Below are positions 7,489 to 16,039 of a DNA stretch of 20,851 bases, in pieces. The notes beneath the pieces are model-generated. The model was not told the DNA's origin. It worked only from the letters and a program-made list of their open reading frames with translations, and made no database searches. Numbering within the stretch: the first letter of the stretch is position 1; every line of letters starts with the position of its first letter. Position numbers and translations under genes: made by a program. Source of the DNA: Gammaproteobacteria bacterium (lineage in GTDB: Bacteria > Pseudomonadota > Gammaproteobacteria > UBA6429 > Thiohalophilaceae); NCBI GenBank assembly GCA_011052165.1, contig DRJN01000133.1, positions 1 through 20,851 of the forward strand, read 5' to 3'.

Positions 7489-8385
7489 ATGCGTAAATTA
7501 TTCAATATCCTGGCAAGCGTGATGATAGCGATCCTTCTGACCGGGTGTGGTGGCGGTGGAGACTCCGCAGCCCCGAATACTCCCGACCCGGGGTTTCCAA
7601 TCTCCAGCCGCCCCTACCAACTGAAGATTCCTGCAAACTATGATCCCGGCTCACCCACCGCGCTGATTGTGTTGCTGCATGGATACTCCAGCAACAGCAA
7701 CGAAGTCGCCAACTATTTTGGCCTGATCAAGGCGGCAGATAGCCAAGGCTTCCTGCTGGCATACCCTGATGGCACAATCGACTCCAGAGGCAATCGCTAC
7801 TGGAATGGCACGGATGCCTGTTGCGCATTCGATCCGGATCCTGCTGACGATGTCAGTTACCTGACCTCGGTCATGGATGACATCGCCGCGAAATACAATG
7901 TCGACCCGAACCGCATTTATTTCGTCGGCCATTCAAACGGCGCATTCATGTCCAATCGTATGGCCTGCGAACACTCATCCCGGATCGCTGCAATTGTTAC
8001 TCTGGCAGGGATGCAGTGGAATGATCCACGGCTGTGCCCTACTACAAAACCGGTCTCGGTACTTCACATTCATGGCGACCTGGACGACACCATATTTTTC
8101 GATGGCGGCAATGTATTCGGCACCCTGTCTCCGTCAGCTTTCGACAGCACTGCCACCTGGGCTGCAAAAGACGGCTGCACAGGCAATTTGATTGACCTGC
8201 CGCCAAATATCGATCTTGAATCAGTAATAACCGGAGACGAAACCCGCGTTCAGCGCTACACTGGCTGCCCCGCCGGCATTGATGTAGAACTCTGGACAAT
8301 TACCGGCGGCAGTCATATACCGACATTCAGCACCAACATAGCCGATCTGATCTGGAATTTTCTGTCAACACACCCGAAACCCTGA
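7489..8385 (+). CDS. Lipoprotein esterase, PHB-depolymerase/CE1 (LpqC-like) family
   Basis: A 298-residue alpha/beta hydrolase. The N-terminus is a lipoprotein signal with lipobox LLTGC (Cys20) followed by a glycine-rich linker, so the protein should be lipid-anchored. Family features are LIVLLHGYSSN (oxyanion region, ~59-69), the nucleophile elbow GHSNG (Ser149), HGDLDD (acid near Asp199) and GGSHIPT (His276). This fold includes secreted PHB depolymerases, feruloyl esterases and acetylxylan esterases; in an EPS locus with a UDP-xylose synthase, removal or remodelling of ester groups on the polymer is a reasonable inference, not shown. The open frame extends upstream to 7303, but the signal peptide fixes ATG 7489. 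No strong ribosome site is visible. It is convergent with the second SGNH gene. Confidence 0.85.
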   Translation: MRKLFNILASVMIAILLTGCGGGGDSAAPNTPDPGFPISSRPYQLKIPANYDPGSPTALIVLLHGYSSNSNEVANYFGLIKAADSQGFLLAYPDGTIDSRGNRYWNGTDACCAFDPDPADDVSYLTSVMDDIAAKYNVDPNRIYFVGHSNGAFMSNRMACEHSSRIAAIVTLAGMQWNDPRLCPTTKPVSVLHIHGDLDDTIFFDGGNVFGTLSPSAFDSTATWAAKDGCTGNLIDLPPNIDLESVITGDETRVQRYTGCPAGIDVELWTITGGSHIPTFSTNIADLIWNFLSTHPKP

Positions 8386-8536
8386 AGATCAAGACTGCCA
8401 CCGGGGTATCGGGTATTGCGGTTTCTAACAACGTTGCCGCCGTTTGGAAAGGACTCTTGTAGCATCCATACTGAATTCACTCGATCTACGCAGTTTACTT
8501 TGCGATCGCTGCCTCATCCAGCATCGGTCACCCCGT

Positions 8537-9616
8537 CTACTCTGCTCCGGCCGGCAGGGACACCAGCCCGTTCTCCAGCAGGACCGCCGCGAGTTTCCGG
8601 AAATAGTGGAAATGTGTCAGCGCGCCCGGGTGAGTATCAAAAGGGTAGAAATCATCACTTTCGTTGCGCATGGGATCAGGGCGCAAATCCGCCACGATCA
8701 ACCCGAGCTGCCGCGCCCGGGCAATCACGGGATCATCGTCCGGACCCTCGACATAGGCTACCACCGTGACTGCCTGCGTCACCCCGACAAACGCTTCCAG
8801 CAGGGCGGATGTTACCTTTGTCTGTTCTTCAAACGACGGATCGCCCGCCTCGCACCAGGCCTCCTGACCCTCACAGCTCATACGGAACATATCGATCTTC
8901 AGCGTCCCGTTTTCCAGCCGTGCCAGCGGGAGCCGCAGGCCTTCGGGAAACAGTTTTTCGAACATATCCGCATCGTATACGTTGACCAGGCTTGGGGACA
9001 CCGTGTTACGGTGGTTCAGGTAGTCACCGTATCCCCAGATCAGAATATCGTCCGGACCCACCTTGCCGACCCGCTCCTGCAGGCGCAGCAACGACTGCAC
9101 ATTCCCGTGACCGGGCGTTGCCAGGTTTTTCACTTCGAAATCCGGAAAACGTGCCTGCAAAAGCCAGGGGAAGGAATGTTCATCCGGGTTGCCGCCACCG
9201 AAAATAACAGAATCACCGAAAACCCAGATTTTTCGCTCCCTCGGATTGGGCAGGTATCCTGTTGCCCGGCCACCCGTCTCAAGAATATTGAACGGTGCAA
9301 CATGCACCTTCCCTGTACGCCGGAGTTTTGTCAGGTACACAGCCTTGCCGGGAATGAAGTCATAACCCAGCTTCGGATGTGGAACGTAGATGCGTGGCGG
9401 GTCCGACGTGATATCCAGATTGTCGGATAAAACAAACCGGCCCATCACCTTGTGCACGAGTACCTCCGTCGCGAGCCGTCCTTCGGAATAATCAAACCGG
9501 GCCATAGGCCGCCCGGTCAGCTGACCGCTATAAAACAGAACAAGCGCAGAGCCCGCTTCGATCGTCAGGCCGAAAACCAGTAGCAGCACAATACTGAAAA
9601 TAACGTTTTTCATCAT
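8537..9616 (-). CDS. Membrane-anchored SGNH/GDSL hydrolase
   Basis: A 359-residue protein with one N-terminal membrane helix (residues ~5-28) and a periplasmic SGNH domain: block I VFGDSVIFGGG (Ser136), block II NLATPGHGN, block III as WGYGDYLNH (Gly where Asn is usual), block V FDTHPG (Asp327, His329). Enzymes of this type act as acyl-transferases or esterases on surface sugars. It is the last gene of the leftward set that starts at the phosphotransferase, which makes O-acylation or deacylation of the EPS a plausible role. The frame is open far upstream into the copolymerase gene, but the helix points to ATG 9616 or 9613; ATG 9646, 5 bp after the upstream stop codon (9651-9653), is an alternative. 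The copolymerase stop is 34 bp upstream of 9616. Confidence 0.82.
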   Translation of the reverse strand: MMKNVIFSIVLLLVFGLTIEAGSALVLFYSGQLTGRPMARFDYSEGRLATEVLVHKVMGRFVLSDNLDITSDPPRIYVPHPKLGYDFIPGKAVYLTKLRRTGKVHVAPFNILETGGRATGYLPNPRERKIWVFGDSVIFGGGNPDEHSFPWLLQARFPDFEVKNLATPGHGNVQSLLRLQERVGKVGPDDILIWGYGDYLNHRNTVSPSLVNVYDADMFEKLFPEGLRLPLARLENGTLKIDMFRMSCEGQEAWCEAGDPSFEEQTKVTSALLEAFVGVTQAVTVVAYVEGPDDDPVIARARQLGLIVADLRPDPMRNESDDFYPFDTHPGALTHFHYFRKLAAVLLENGLVSLPAGAE

Positions 9617-9650
9617 ATTTGGAGATACTGATACTCCCGGGGACATTGGT

Positions 9651-11816
9651 TTACGCGCTATCCCCGGCCGGCATGGGAGGAGCGGATGCAAGCACCCACT
9701 GGTATACCCAATCCGGGATTTCATAGTGTCTTTTATTGAGAATAAGACCAGTGAGGTTGGCACCCGCCTCCCTGAGCAGAGCAAGATTACGGGCAGCAAC
9801 CACAGCAGTGGTACGGTCGGCCTCGAGAACGAAAGCAACTTTACTCAACTTGCTGACCAGATTCAGTTGTTCAGGAAAGGTGTGCAGATCCGGGCCATCG
9901 ATGACGATGCCAGTATAGTCTGTGGAGAACTCACTCAGGGTGCGTTTCAGGCACTCCCCCAGACTGGCCTGGTCGCCGACTACGCTGATTCGGTCATACC
10001 CCCCGGCACCCCCATCAGAGGAGCGGGTTATACCTTCTCCGGGTTTAAATACTTCTGTCTGTGAACCAGGATCGGAAAGCACTGCGTTCACAGCCTCAAG
10101 CAACAGGATCCGGCCGCCCTGTTGCGACAGCGCTTCACACAGGCCTTCTGCCACCGTAGACCTGCCCTCACCTTTCATGGAGCCGGTAAGATAGATCCCG
10201 TTCGCACCCTCTGACTGGTGACGGCGTATCAGCTTTTCCGCCAGACAGCGATACTCGATCAGGTTGGCGGCCCGTACCTTGCTACCCTGGTCCTGCAAAG
10301 CAATAGAGGCCAGCACCGGGTAACCCAGGCGCTCCTCGGTTTCCTCGCGATTGGACAGGGTGCGACGAAAGTATTCCAGGAAGTAGGCAGTGCCGATACC
10401 GCCCAGCAATCCCACAATGATTCCGAGCATCAGATTAAGCCCTTTACGTGGGCTTATCGCCCGGGTGGGGACCTGGGCCGGCTCCACCGGTACGACGTTG
10501 GATACCTGCGCATGATCGAACGCCTCGTTGATCATGGCCTCTTCCTTTTTCTTGATAAACATTTTCACGGCATCACGCTTGACGCGCACATTCAGCTCCA
10601 GATTGCTGATCTCGACCTCCCGTTCATCGAGTACACGCAGCCGCTCAGCCAGCTCTTTGGCCTGTTTTCCCGCCAACGGCACACGGGATTTCAGAACCCG
10701 CCAGTTACTGCGCTCCAGGGCCAGTGTCCTTTGCAATTCCTGATAGGTCTGGCTCAGCCCGGAGGTCTTTTGCGAAGACACACTGGATTCCGCCTTTTTC
10801 AGGATTGTCCTCAGATTTTCGAGCTCCTTGTCCATGCGTTTTGCGGCAGGGCTGCCTACGACATACTGGTCGCGTTGTATCTCGAGCTTGAGTATCCGGG
10901 AACGCAGTTCCTCTACAGCGGAGTTTCGTTGCGTCACACTCCTTAGAGGGACGGATTGTGATTGTTTCGCCAGCTGCCTTGTGATCTCCTTTATTCGCTC
11001 AACACTCTCCAGCTCCTGGCGCCGGGCATTTTCCAGGTCAGTCTGGGCCTGGCTGTAACGGGCGAGCAGGAGATCCTTCTGACGTTCCGAGGAAACAATG
11101 TGCCACTCCTGCTTGACCTTTTGCAGGCGGTTTTCCGCTTCCTTGAGCTGTACTGCCAACCGTTTGGCTTCCTCCGACAGGACTTGCCGGGCCTTGAGCG
11201 GTCGGCGCAACTCCAGGTTATAACCAACATAGATACCTACCAGCTTGTTCAGCGCCTCGGCCGCAAACTCCCTGCCAGGGGCTTCCAGGCTAACGGCAAA
11301 GATATCTGTCTTGATAACGGCGCCTGCTTCGAGGTTAGCCATGATCTTCTGGGCGGCTGCGCCGACCGGGTCGGGTGGACTTTTCGGTTTCGGTCCGAAC
11401 AACAGTTCCATGACCCTGCCTATGATCCAGTCCTTAACATTGCCCGGGATTGCTCGTAACCAGTCCCAGCGCCAGGTCATGTTTTTCAGTACATACTCGG
11501 GACCCATTTCCAGCGCCAGGCGCCGGGCGATCTCCGGGCTTTTGATGATTGCAACCTCGGTCATCACCTGATCCTCAGGCTGCGGGCTCTGAAATCCCAC
11601 GCTCTGGGACAGGCCGGTTGTCAGCTGTTGCGGCGCCCGGTTGAACTGGACCAGTATGCGGGTCTCGCTCCTGTATACCTTGGATATCAGCAGCGAGATT
11701 GCCAGCGCAAAGATGACTGTGACGACAAATATGCGGAAGATGATCTTTCTGTAGCGAAAAAGGGTGGCGATGTGCTCGCGTGGACCAAAGACTGATTTAC
11801 TGGTTTTCTGTTCCAT
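9651..11816 (-). CDS. Wzz-type polysaccharide copolymerase fused to a degenerate BY-kinase-like domain
   Basis: A 721-residue GumC/EpsF-type chain-length regulator. The first membrane helix is at ~25-45, the periplasmic Wzz domain begins at ~45, a long coiled coil covers ~205-430, and a proline-containing stretch VVPVEPAQVP leads into the second helix (~460-480). Residues ~515-721 are a cytoplasmic P-loop domain like the bacterial tyrosine kinases, but the Walker A reads GSMKGEGRST (545-554) with Arg at the usual Lys, the Walker A' segment is ILLLEAV without its aspartates, and the C-terminus has no tyrosine cluster. Walker B-like GIVIDGPDL (636-644) remains. It should organise Wzy polymerisation and contact the OPX protein; kinase activity looks doubtful. 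It lies 55 bp downstream of the UDP-xylose synthase. Confidence 0.9.
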   Translation of the reverse strand: MEQKTSKSVFGPREHIATLFRYRKIIFRIFVVTVIFALAISLLISKVYRSETRILVQFNRAPQQLTTGLSQSVGFQSPQPEDQVMTEVAIIKSPEIARRLALEMGPEYVLKNMTWRWDWLRAIPGNVKDWIIGRVMELLFGPKPKSPPDPVGAAAQKIMANLEAGAVIKTDIFAVSLEAPGREFAAEALNKLVGIYVGYNLELRRPLKARQVLSEEAKRLAVQLKEAENRLQKVKQEWHIVSSERQKDLLLARYSQAQTDLENARRQELESVERIKEITRQLAKQSQSVPLRSVTQRNSAVEELRSRILKLEIQRDQYVVGSPAAKRMDKELENLRTILKKAESSVSSQKTSGLSQTYQELQRTLALERSNWRVLKSRVPLAGKQAKELAERLRVLDEREVEISNLELNVRVKRDAVKMFIKKKEEAMINEAFDHAQVSNVVPVEPAQVPTRAISPRKGLNLMLGIIVGLLGGIGTAYFLEYFRRTLSNREETEERLGYPVLASIALQDQGSKVRAANLIEYRCLAEKLIRRHQSEGANGIYLTGSMKGEGRSTVAEGLCEALSQQGGRILLLEAVNAVLSDPGSQTEVFKPGEGITRSSDGGAGGYDRISVVGDQASLGECLKRTLSEFSTDYTGIVIDGPDLHTFPEQLNLVSKLSKVAFVLEADRTTAVVAARNLALLREAGANLTGLILNKRHYEIPDWVYQWVLASAPPMPAGDSA

Positions 11817-11871
11817 AGTGTGTTTTCAGACACCCGGTAGTTGTTCACTGATTACCCAGGCCAGCCATGAC

Positions 11872-12837
11872 CTAATTTTGTTTGCGCTGCTTCATCAGCT
11901 GGTCGAAGTAGGGAATCGTACGCTCAAGTCCCTCCTTCAGCTGGATTACCGGGCTCCAGCCCAGACTCTCCCTGGCAAGAGAGATATCGGGACAGCGCCG
12001 AACAGGGTCATCTTCCGGAAGCGGCCGGTTAACGATCAAGGATCGGGATCCGGTTATTTCAATCACCATCTCCGCCAGCTCGAGAATGGTGAACTCCACC
12101 GGGTTACCTGTATTGACCGGCCCGACAAACTCGTCCGGGCTTGCCATCAGGCGGATAAACACCTCGAGAAGATCGTCCACGTAACAGAATGAACGCGTCT
12201 GGCTACCGTCACCATACAGCGTGATCGGCTCGTTGTTCAATGCCTGAATAATGAAATTGGAGACTACGCGTCCGTCGTTAGGGTGCATGCTGGGACCGTA
12301 GGTATTGAAAATACGCGCCACCTTGATCCGCAAACCATGCTGGCGGCGATAATCGAAAAACAGCGTTTCCGCACAACGCTTGCCCTCGTCATAACACGAA
12401 CGCAACCCATTGGGATTGACATGCCCCCAGTACGATTCTTTCTGAGGATGTACTTTCGGATCACCGTAAACCTCGCTGGTGGATGCCTGAAATATTTTCG
12501 CCCTGACGCGCTTTGCCAAGCCCAGCATATTGATAGCCCCATGCACCGAGGTCTTGGCAGTCTGCACGGGGTCGAACTGGTAATGTATGGGTGACGCGGG
12601 GCATGCGAGATTATATATTTCATCCACCTCTACATACAGTGGAAAGGTGACATCATGGCGTAACAACTCGAAGTGAGGATTATCCAGCAGCGGCAGAATA
12701 TTATCCTTGCTACCTGTAAAGAAGTTATCAACACAGAGCACGTCGCAGCCTTCATCCAGCAAACGCTTGCATAAATGAGAACCGATAAAACCGGCGCCAC
12801 CGGTAATGAGCATGCGTTTGCTTGATAGATCTTTCAT
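11872..12837 (-). CDS. uxs: UDP-glucuronate decarboxylase (UDP-xylose synthase)
   Basis: A 321-residue extended short-chain dehydrogenase/reductase converting UDP-glucuronate to UDP-xylose with bound NAD. It shows the NAD motif GGAGFIGSH (13-21), VDNFFTG, YNLACPASPIHYQ typical of UXS enzymes, STSEVYGDP (119-127), the catalytic YDEGK (Tyr149, Lys153) and ARIFNTYGP. Length and motifs match bacterial UXS rather than UDP-glucose epimerase or dTDP-glucose dehydratase. The product would be a precursor for a xylose in the repeat unit, or for a sugar derived from it. A UDP-glucose dehydrogenase to make the substrate is not in this window. It lies between the phosphotransferase and copolymerase genes. 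The ATG has only a GGA 9 nt upstream. Confidence 0.93.
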   Translation of the reverse strand: MKDLSSKRMLITGGAGFIGSHLCKRLLDEGCDVLCVDNFFTGSKDNILPLLDNPHFELLRHDVTFPLYVEVDEIYNLACPASPIHYQFDPVQTAKTSVHGAINMLGLAKRVRAKIFQASTSEVYGDPKVHPQKESYWGHVNPNGLRSCYDEGKRCAETLFFDYRRQHGLRIKVARIFNTYGPSMHPNDGRVVSNFIIQALNNEPITLYGDGSQTRSFCYVDDLLEVFIRLMASPDEFVGPVNTGNPVEFTILELAEMVIEITGSRSLIVNRPLPEDDPVRRCPDISLARESLGWSPVIQLKEGLERTIPYFDQLMKQRKQN

Positions 12838-12914
12838 AATACGGAGTCCGCCTCTTAATAAATGGAACAGTTTGCACCTGGCGTAGCGTGTCTTGTTATT
12901 AAAATATTCACCGT

Positions 12915-14342
12915 TCAGTATGCATCCGGATCAGCAAGGCACACGAACAGTGTCGTATATATTATTTTCAGATCAAGAAGAAGTGACCAGTTTCGTATGT
13001 ATTCCAGGTCATACTTGATTCGCCATTCCATCTTGTCGAGCGTATCTGTTTCCCCACGGTAACCATGCACCTGCGCCAGCCCGGTCATGCCCGGCTTAAC
13101 AATATGGCGTAACATATAGCGGCGTATAATGCCTCGGTGCTGCTCATTCAACGGAACCGGGTGTGGCCTGGGCCCGACAACGGACATCTCGCCAAGCAAA
13201 ACATTAAAAAGCTGTGGCACCTCATCAAAAGACGTCTTCCTGAGAAACTTACCCAGTGGAAAAACACGTTCGTCGTCGCGCCGGGCCTGCCTGAATTCCT
13301 GGTCCGATTCACAGACATGCATGGTACGAAACTTCCAGATTCTGAATTCCTTGCCATCCAGTCCGTAGCGCTTCTGCCGGTAGAAAACCGGCCCTTTCGA
13401 AACACTCTTGATCATCATGGCAACCAGCAGCATCGGGACAGCCAGCAGGGCTAGTATCAATGTTGCCAGCACAAGATCTTCCATCCGTTTCATAAACGCC
13501 GCAGGACCAAGGAAGGGAGTCTCAACAAAACTAAGGACCGGGATGTCGCCAACATGCCCCCAGGTTGCCCTCAGCATATCCAGTGCCAGCGTGTCGGGCA
13601 CATAGTAAACCGAGACGGTAGTATCTGAAAAACGGTCGATCAATTCCTTGATTCTCAGCTCAGCGCGCATTGGTAGCGTGATATAGACAATGTCGACCTG
13701 GCGCTCCTCGGCCAGACGGACAAGATCCTCGATAGTGCCGGTCAGATCCCGGGATCCTATTGAAACCCTGCCATCCGAACAATCTGTCCTGTCCTCGTAA
13801 TACCCACTGAACCGCAAACCCATCCATCGGTTCCGCTCAAGGTTCCCTGCAATTCTTGTTGCAAGGTGGTTTGCCCCCACTATGGCAGCAACCTGATAAT
13901 TGCGCCCCATCCGCCGAATCCATCGCAATAACAAGCGCAGCAGGATACGGAACGCCATCATGCCAAGCGCAGCCAAAATCAGCCAGAGTATAAGCTCTGT
14001 GTAACCCGGCCAACGTCGCGTGTCCAGAAAATAAACAAGCACAACGAGGGACACACTGGAAGTGATCCAGTACAGAAAAACTTTTTTGATCTCCGCAAAG
14101 AAAGAAGTACTTCTCCAGGACTGGTAAAGACCACCAAGCCAGGACGCACTCTCAAAAACGACAATAGCAAACAACAACAGGAGGGTCCGCTGGCGATCCC
14201 ATTCAATATGGAAATGGCCCAACACCAGCAGTAAACTGCCGACAATCAGAGCCATATCAACCATGCTGACCAATGGCAAAAGAAGTTTGCTGAGGGGTTT
14301 TACCCAGCCGTTTGCGGGACCCACTTTGTTATTCTCCTTCAA
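12915..14342 (-). CDS. Polyprenyl-phosphate hexose-1-phosphate transferase (GumD/WcaJ-like)
   Basis: The priming enzyme of the pathway, about 475 residues. The N-terminal half has four to five membrane helices, then a Rossmann-like central domain (AAIVGANHLATRIAGNL). The C-terminal catalytic domain has its membrane anchor (LVLATLILALLAVPMLLVA) followed by KGPVFYRQKRYGLDGKEF, WKFRTM, the catalytic Asp-Glu in SFDEVPQL (~373-374) and GEMSVVGPRPHP. It transfers a sugar-1-phosphate, in GumD/WcaJ relatives glucose-1-phosphate, to undecaprenyl phosphate. The frame opens at GTG 14348, but AGGAG sits directly against that codon; TTG 14342 has the same AGGAG at 5 nt spacing and is preferred. First gene of the leftward set, divergent from the GT4 genes. 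Confidence 0.93.
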   Translation of the reverse strand: MKENNKVGPANGWVKPLSKLLLPLVSMVDMALIVGSLLLVLGHFHIEWDRQRTLLLLFAIVVFESASWLGGLYQSWRSTSFFAEIKKVFLYWITSSVSLVVLVYFLDTRRWPGYTELILWLILAALGMMAFRILLRLLLRWIRRMGRNYQVAAIVGANHLATRIAGNLERNRWMGLRFSGYYEDRTDCSDGRVSIGSRDLTGTIEDLVRLAEERQVDIVYITLPMRAELRIKELIDRFSDTTVSVYYVPDTLALDMLRATWGHVGDIPVLSFVETPFLGPAAFMKRMEDLVLATLILALLAVPMLLVAMMIKSVSKGPVFYRQKRYGLDGKEFRIWKFRTMHVCESDQEFRQARRDDERVFPLGKFLRKTSFDEVPQLFNVLLGEMSVVGPRPHPVPLNEQHRGIIRRYMLRHIVKPGMTGLAQVHGYRGETDTLDKMEWRIKYDLEYIRNWSLLLDLKIIYTTLFVCLADPDAY

Positions 14343-14772
14343 TGCCACTCCTGCAGAGAGAGCATTTGCCTACTTTTTTGTGGTACTCTATACACATAAT
14401 AGGCTGAGCACCGGAAATTTGCACGCCCTGATGTGCTACCTTCACTGGATGGATGCCCGACTCGATGTTTCCAGCCCAGGATCCGGCCAACCACATCTAT
14501 CTATTGACTGTGATTGCAGTTATATTCTATCCTCGTACGGCGCTTTGTAGTGTCATACAAAGGATCGCAAGGATCGTCCTTCGTATGGCCTTGAATAATA
14601 AATAGAATTAGCGTTGCGCGGGGAGACCAGAGATGCAAATACCATGTGACCGGTTTACGGCAAGCAGCCTTGGCTTGGTTTTTTTCGCTCGTAAATACCC
14701 TCTAACACCGTGCCGGCCGGAAACCACACACCAGCCTGGAGCGGCGCATCAGCCCGCAGCAGGAGCATTCCT
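14343..14772. other. Divergent intergenic region
   Basis: About 430 bp separate the phosphotransferase from the rightward GT4 operon, and no convincing gene lies in it. Both sets of EPS genes must be transcribed from here or from the frames just inside it. I see two overlapping hairpins (14543-14587, listed separately) and AT-rich stretches such as AATAATAAATAGAATTAG, but no promoter with both boxes well matched on either strand. Confidence 0.6.
14543..14587. promoter_or_regulatory. Overlapping inverted repeats in the divergent promoter region
   Basis: CTTTGTA (14543-14549) and TACAAAG (14556-14562) form a perfect 7-bp inverted repeat. The second arm is shared with a longer one: CATACAAAGGA (14554-14564) pairs with TCCTTCGTATG (14577-14587) at 10 of 11 positions. 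The two foldings exclude each other, so this could be a tandem operator or an alternating RNA structure. No T-run follows, so it is not an ordinary terminator. Confidence 0.35.
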
Positions 14773-16005
14773 GTGAAACCTGTCCGTGTACTGTATGTCA
14801 GGAATTTCCGCGGCATCACCGATATAACCGGAGCTGAAACCTATTTATTTTCCCTGCTGCAGGGGCTTGACCGAAACCGCTATGAACCGCTTCTGGTCTG
14901 TATTACCAATACAGCCCAACCGGAACAACAGTGGCTGACGGAACTCAAACGCAGGAAGCTGCCCTTTGTAATTGTGCCGATCAAGCATCGTGCGAGTATC
15001 CACGACCTGATAGAAGTACGAAAACTGATCCTCCGGTTCGGTGCAGATGTCGTTCACTCGCTGGATCATAGAGCGGATATTGTTGCCATGGCCGGTGCAC
15101 GCCTGACAGGGAAAGCGGCACTGGCATCGTTTTTTGGCTGGAGCAACTGGGATGAGAGTTGCCGCAAGGGCAGATTATACGCCTGGCTTGACCGCAAGTT
15201 CCTAAAGCGGGCAGACGCCATAATTGTCGACTCCGCACATATTGCAACCCACATGCAATGGCCGCAGGGTGAAGGAGCTCCGCTTGCTGTAATCCCAAAC
15301 GGGGTGGATACCCGCAGGTTCGATCCGGACAGGATTACAGATACGCTCAAGGAAAAATTTTTCGGTGACCGGAATGCCATCGTTCTGGGAATGGTGGGGA
15401 GAGTTCATCCCAACAAGGGGCAACTCGATTTTATTCAGGCGGCTGCCAGCCTGGCAGCCGGACAACCACAGCTGCGGTTCCTGATTATCGGGGACGCCCC
15501 TATTGGATTTGAAGATTACTACCAGAAAGTAAGCGACCGCATTACCACGCTTGGCCTGCAGGACAGAGCATTGATCACCAACGTTCCGTCAGCACAAATA
15601 CCGGTTGTTATGAACTCAATCGATGTGTTACTTGCACCATCCTACCAGGAGAGCTTCAGTTATACATTGCTTGAAGCCATGGCCATGGAAAAACCGGTTA
15701 TAGCCAGCAATGCCGGGGGAACCCCTGAAATGGTCTCTGACGGGGAAAATGGCCTTCTGGTACCACCCGGTGACCCGCAAGCGCTGGTGCAGGCTGCCGA
15801 CAGGCTGCTATCGGACACAAGCCTGTGCAGCAGGATGGGAAAGAGAGCAAGGCAGATCATCATGAAGGACTGGAGCATTGAGATTATGGCCGACAGGACA
15901 ATGCGAGTGTATGAGGAAGTGTTATCCTGTCGCGGACAGAAAAACTCCGACCATATATCCAGACAACTCCTGCGTAAGCGGCTTGCAACGATCTCTAACC
16001 CCTGA
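14773..16005 (+). CDS. GT4-family glycosyltransferase
   Basis: A 410-residue GT-B enzyme. The N-terminal lobe starts KPVRVLYVRNFRGITDITGAE, where the glycine-rich loop and Glu are typical of GT4. The C-terminal lobe carries GMVGRVHPNKGQLDFIQA, then APSYQESFSYTLLEAMAMEKPVI, which contains the EX7E donor-binding motif (ESFSYTLLE), and GENGLLVPPGD. It is a cytoplasmic, membrane-peripheral enzyme that adds a sugar to the lipid-linked repeat unit; which sugar is unknown. The frame is open to a GTG at 14710, but GTG 14773 has AGGAG (14761-14765) at 7 nt spacing and begins the conserved fold directly, so I use it. It is the first gene of the rightward operon, 34 bp before the next GT4. Confidence 0.92.
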   Translation: MKPVRVLYVRNFRGITDITGAETYLFSLLQGLDRNRYEPLLVCITNTAQPEQQWLTELKRRKLPFVIVPIKHRASIHDLIEVRKLILRFGADVVHSLDHRADIVAMAGARLTGKAALASFFGWSNWDESCRKGRLYAWLDRKFLKRADAIIVDSAHIATHMQWPQGEGAPLAVIPNGVDTRRFDPDRITDTLKEKFFGDRNAIVLGMVGRVHPNKGQLDFIQAAASLAAGQPQLRFLIIGDAPIGFEDYYQKVSDRITTLGLQDRALITNVPSAQIPVVMNSIDVLLAPSYQESFSYTLLEAMAMEKPVIASNAGGTPEMVSDGENGLLVPPGDPQALVQAADRLLSDTSLCSRMGKRARQIIMKDWSIEIMADRTMRVYEEVLSCRGQKNSDHISRQLLRKRLATISNP

Positions 16006-16039
16006 TTCGTACAACTGATTTCTGAACAACAATAACGGC

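Noticed and set aside
8386..8536. Convergent spacer between the lipoprotein esterase and the SGNH hydrolase, checked for a bidirectional terminator
   Set aside because: No stem longer than a few base pairs with a T-run was found on either strand.
8444..9430. 328-codon plus-strand open frame
   Set aside because: It lies opposite the SGNH hydrolase gene, whose motifs and membrane helix are clear; the antisense reading has no domain features.
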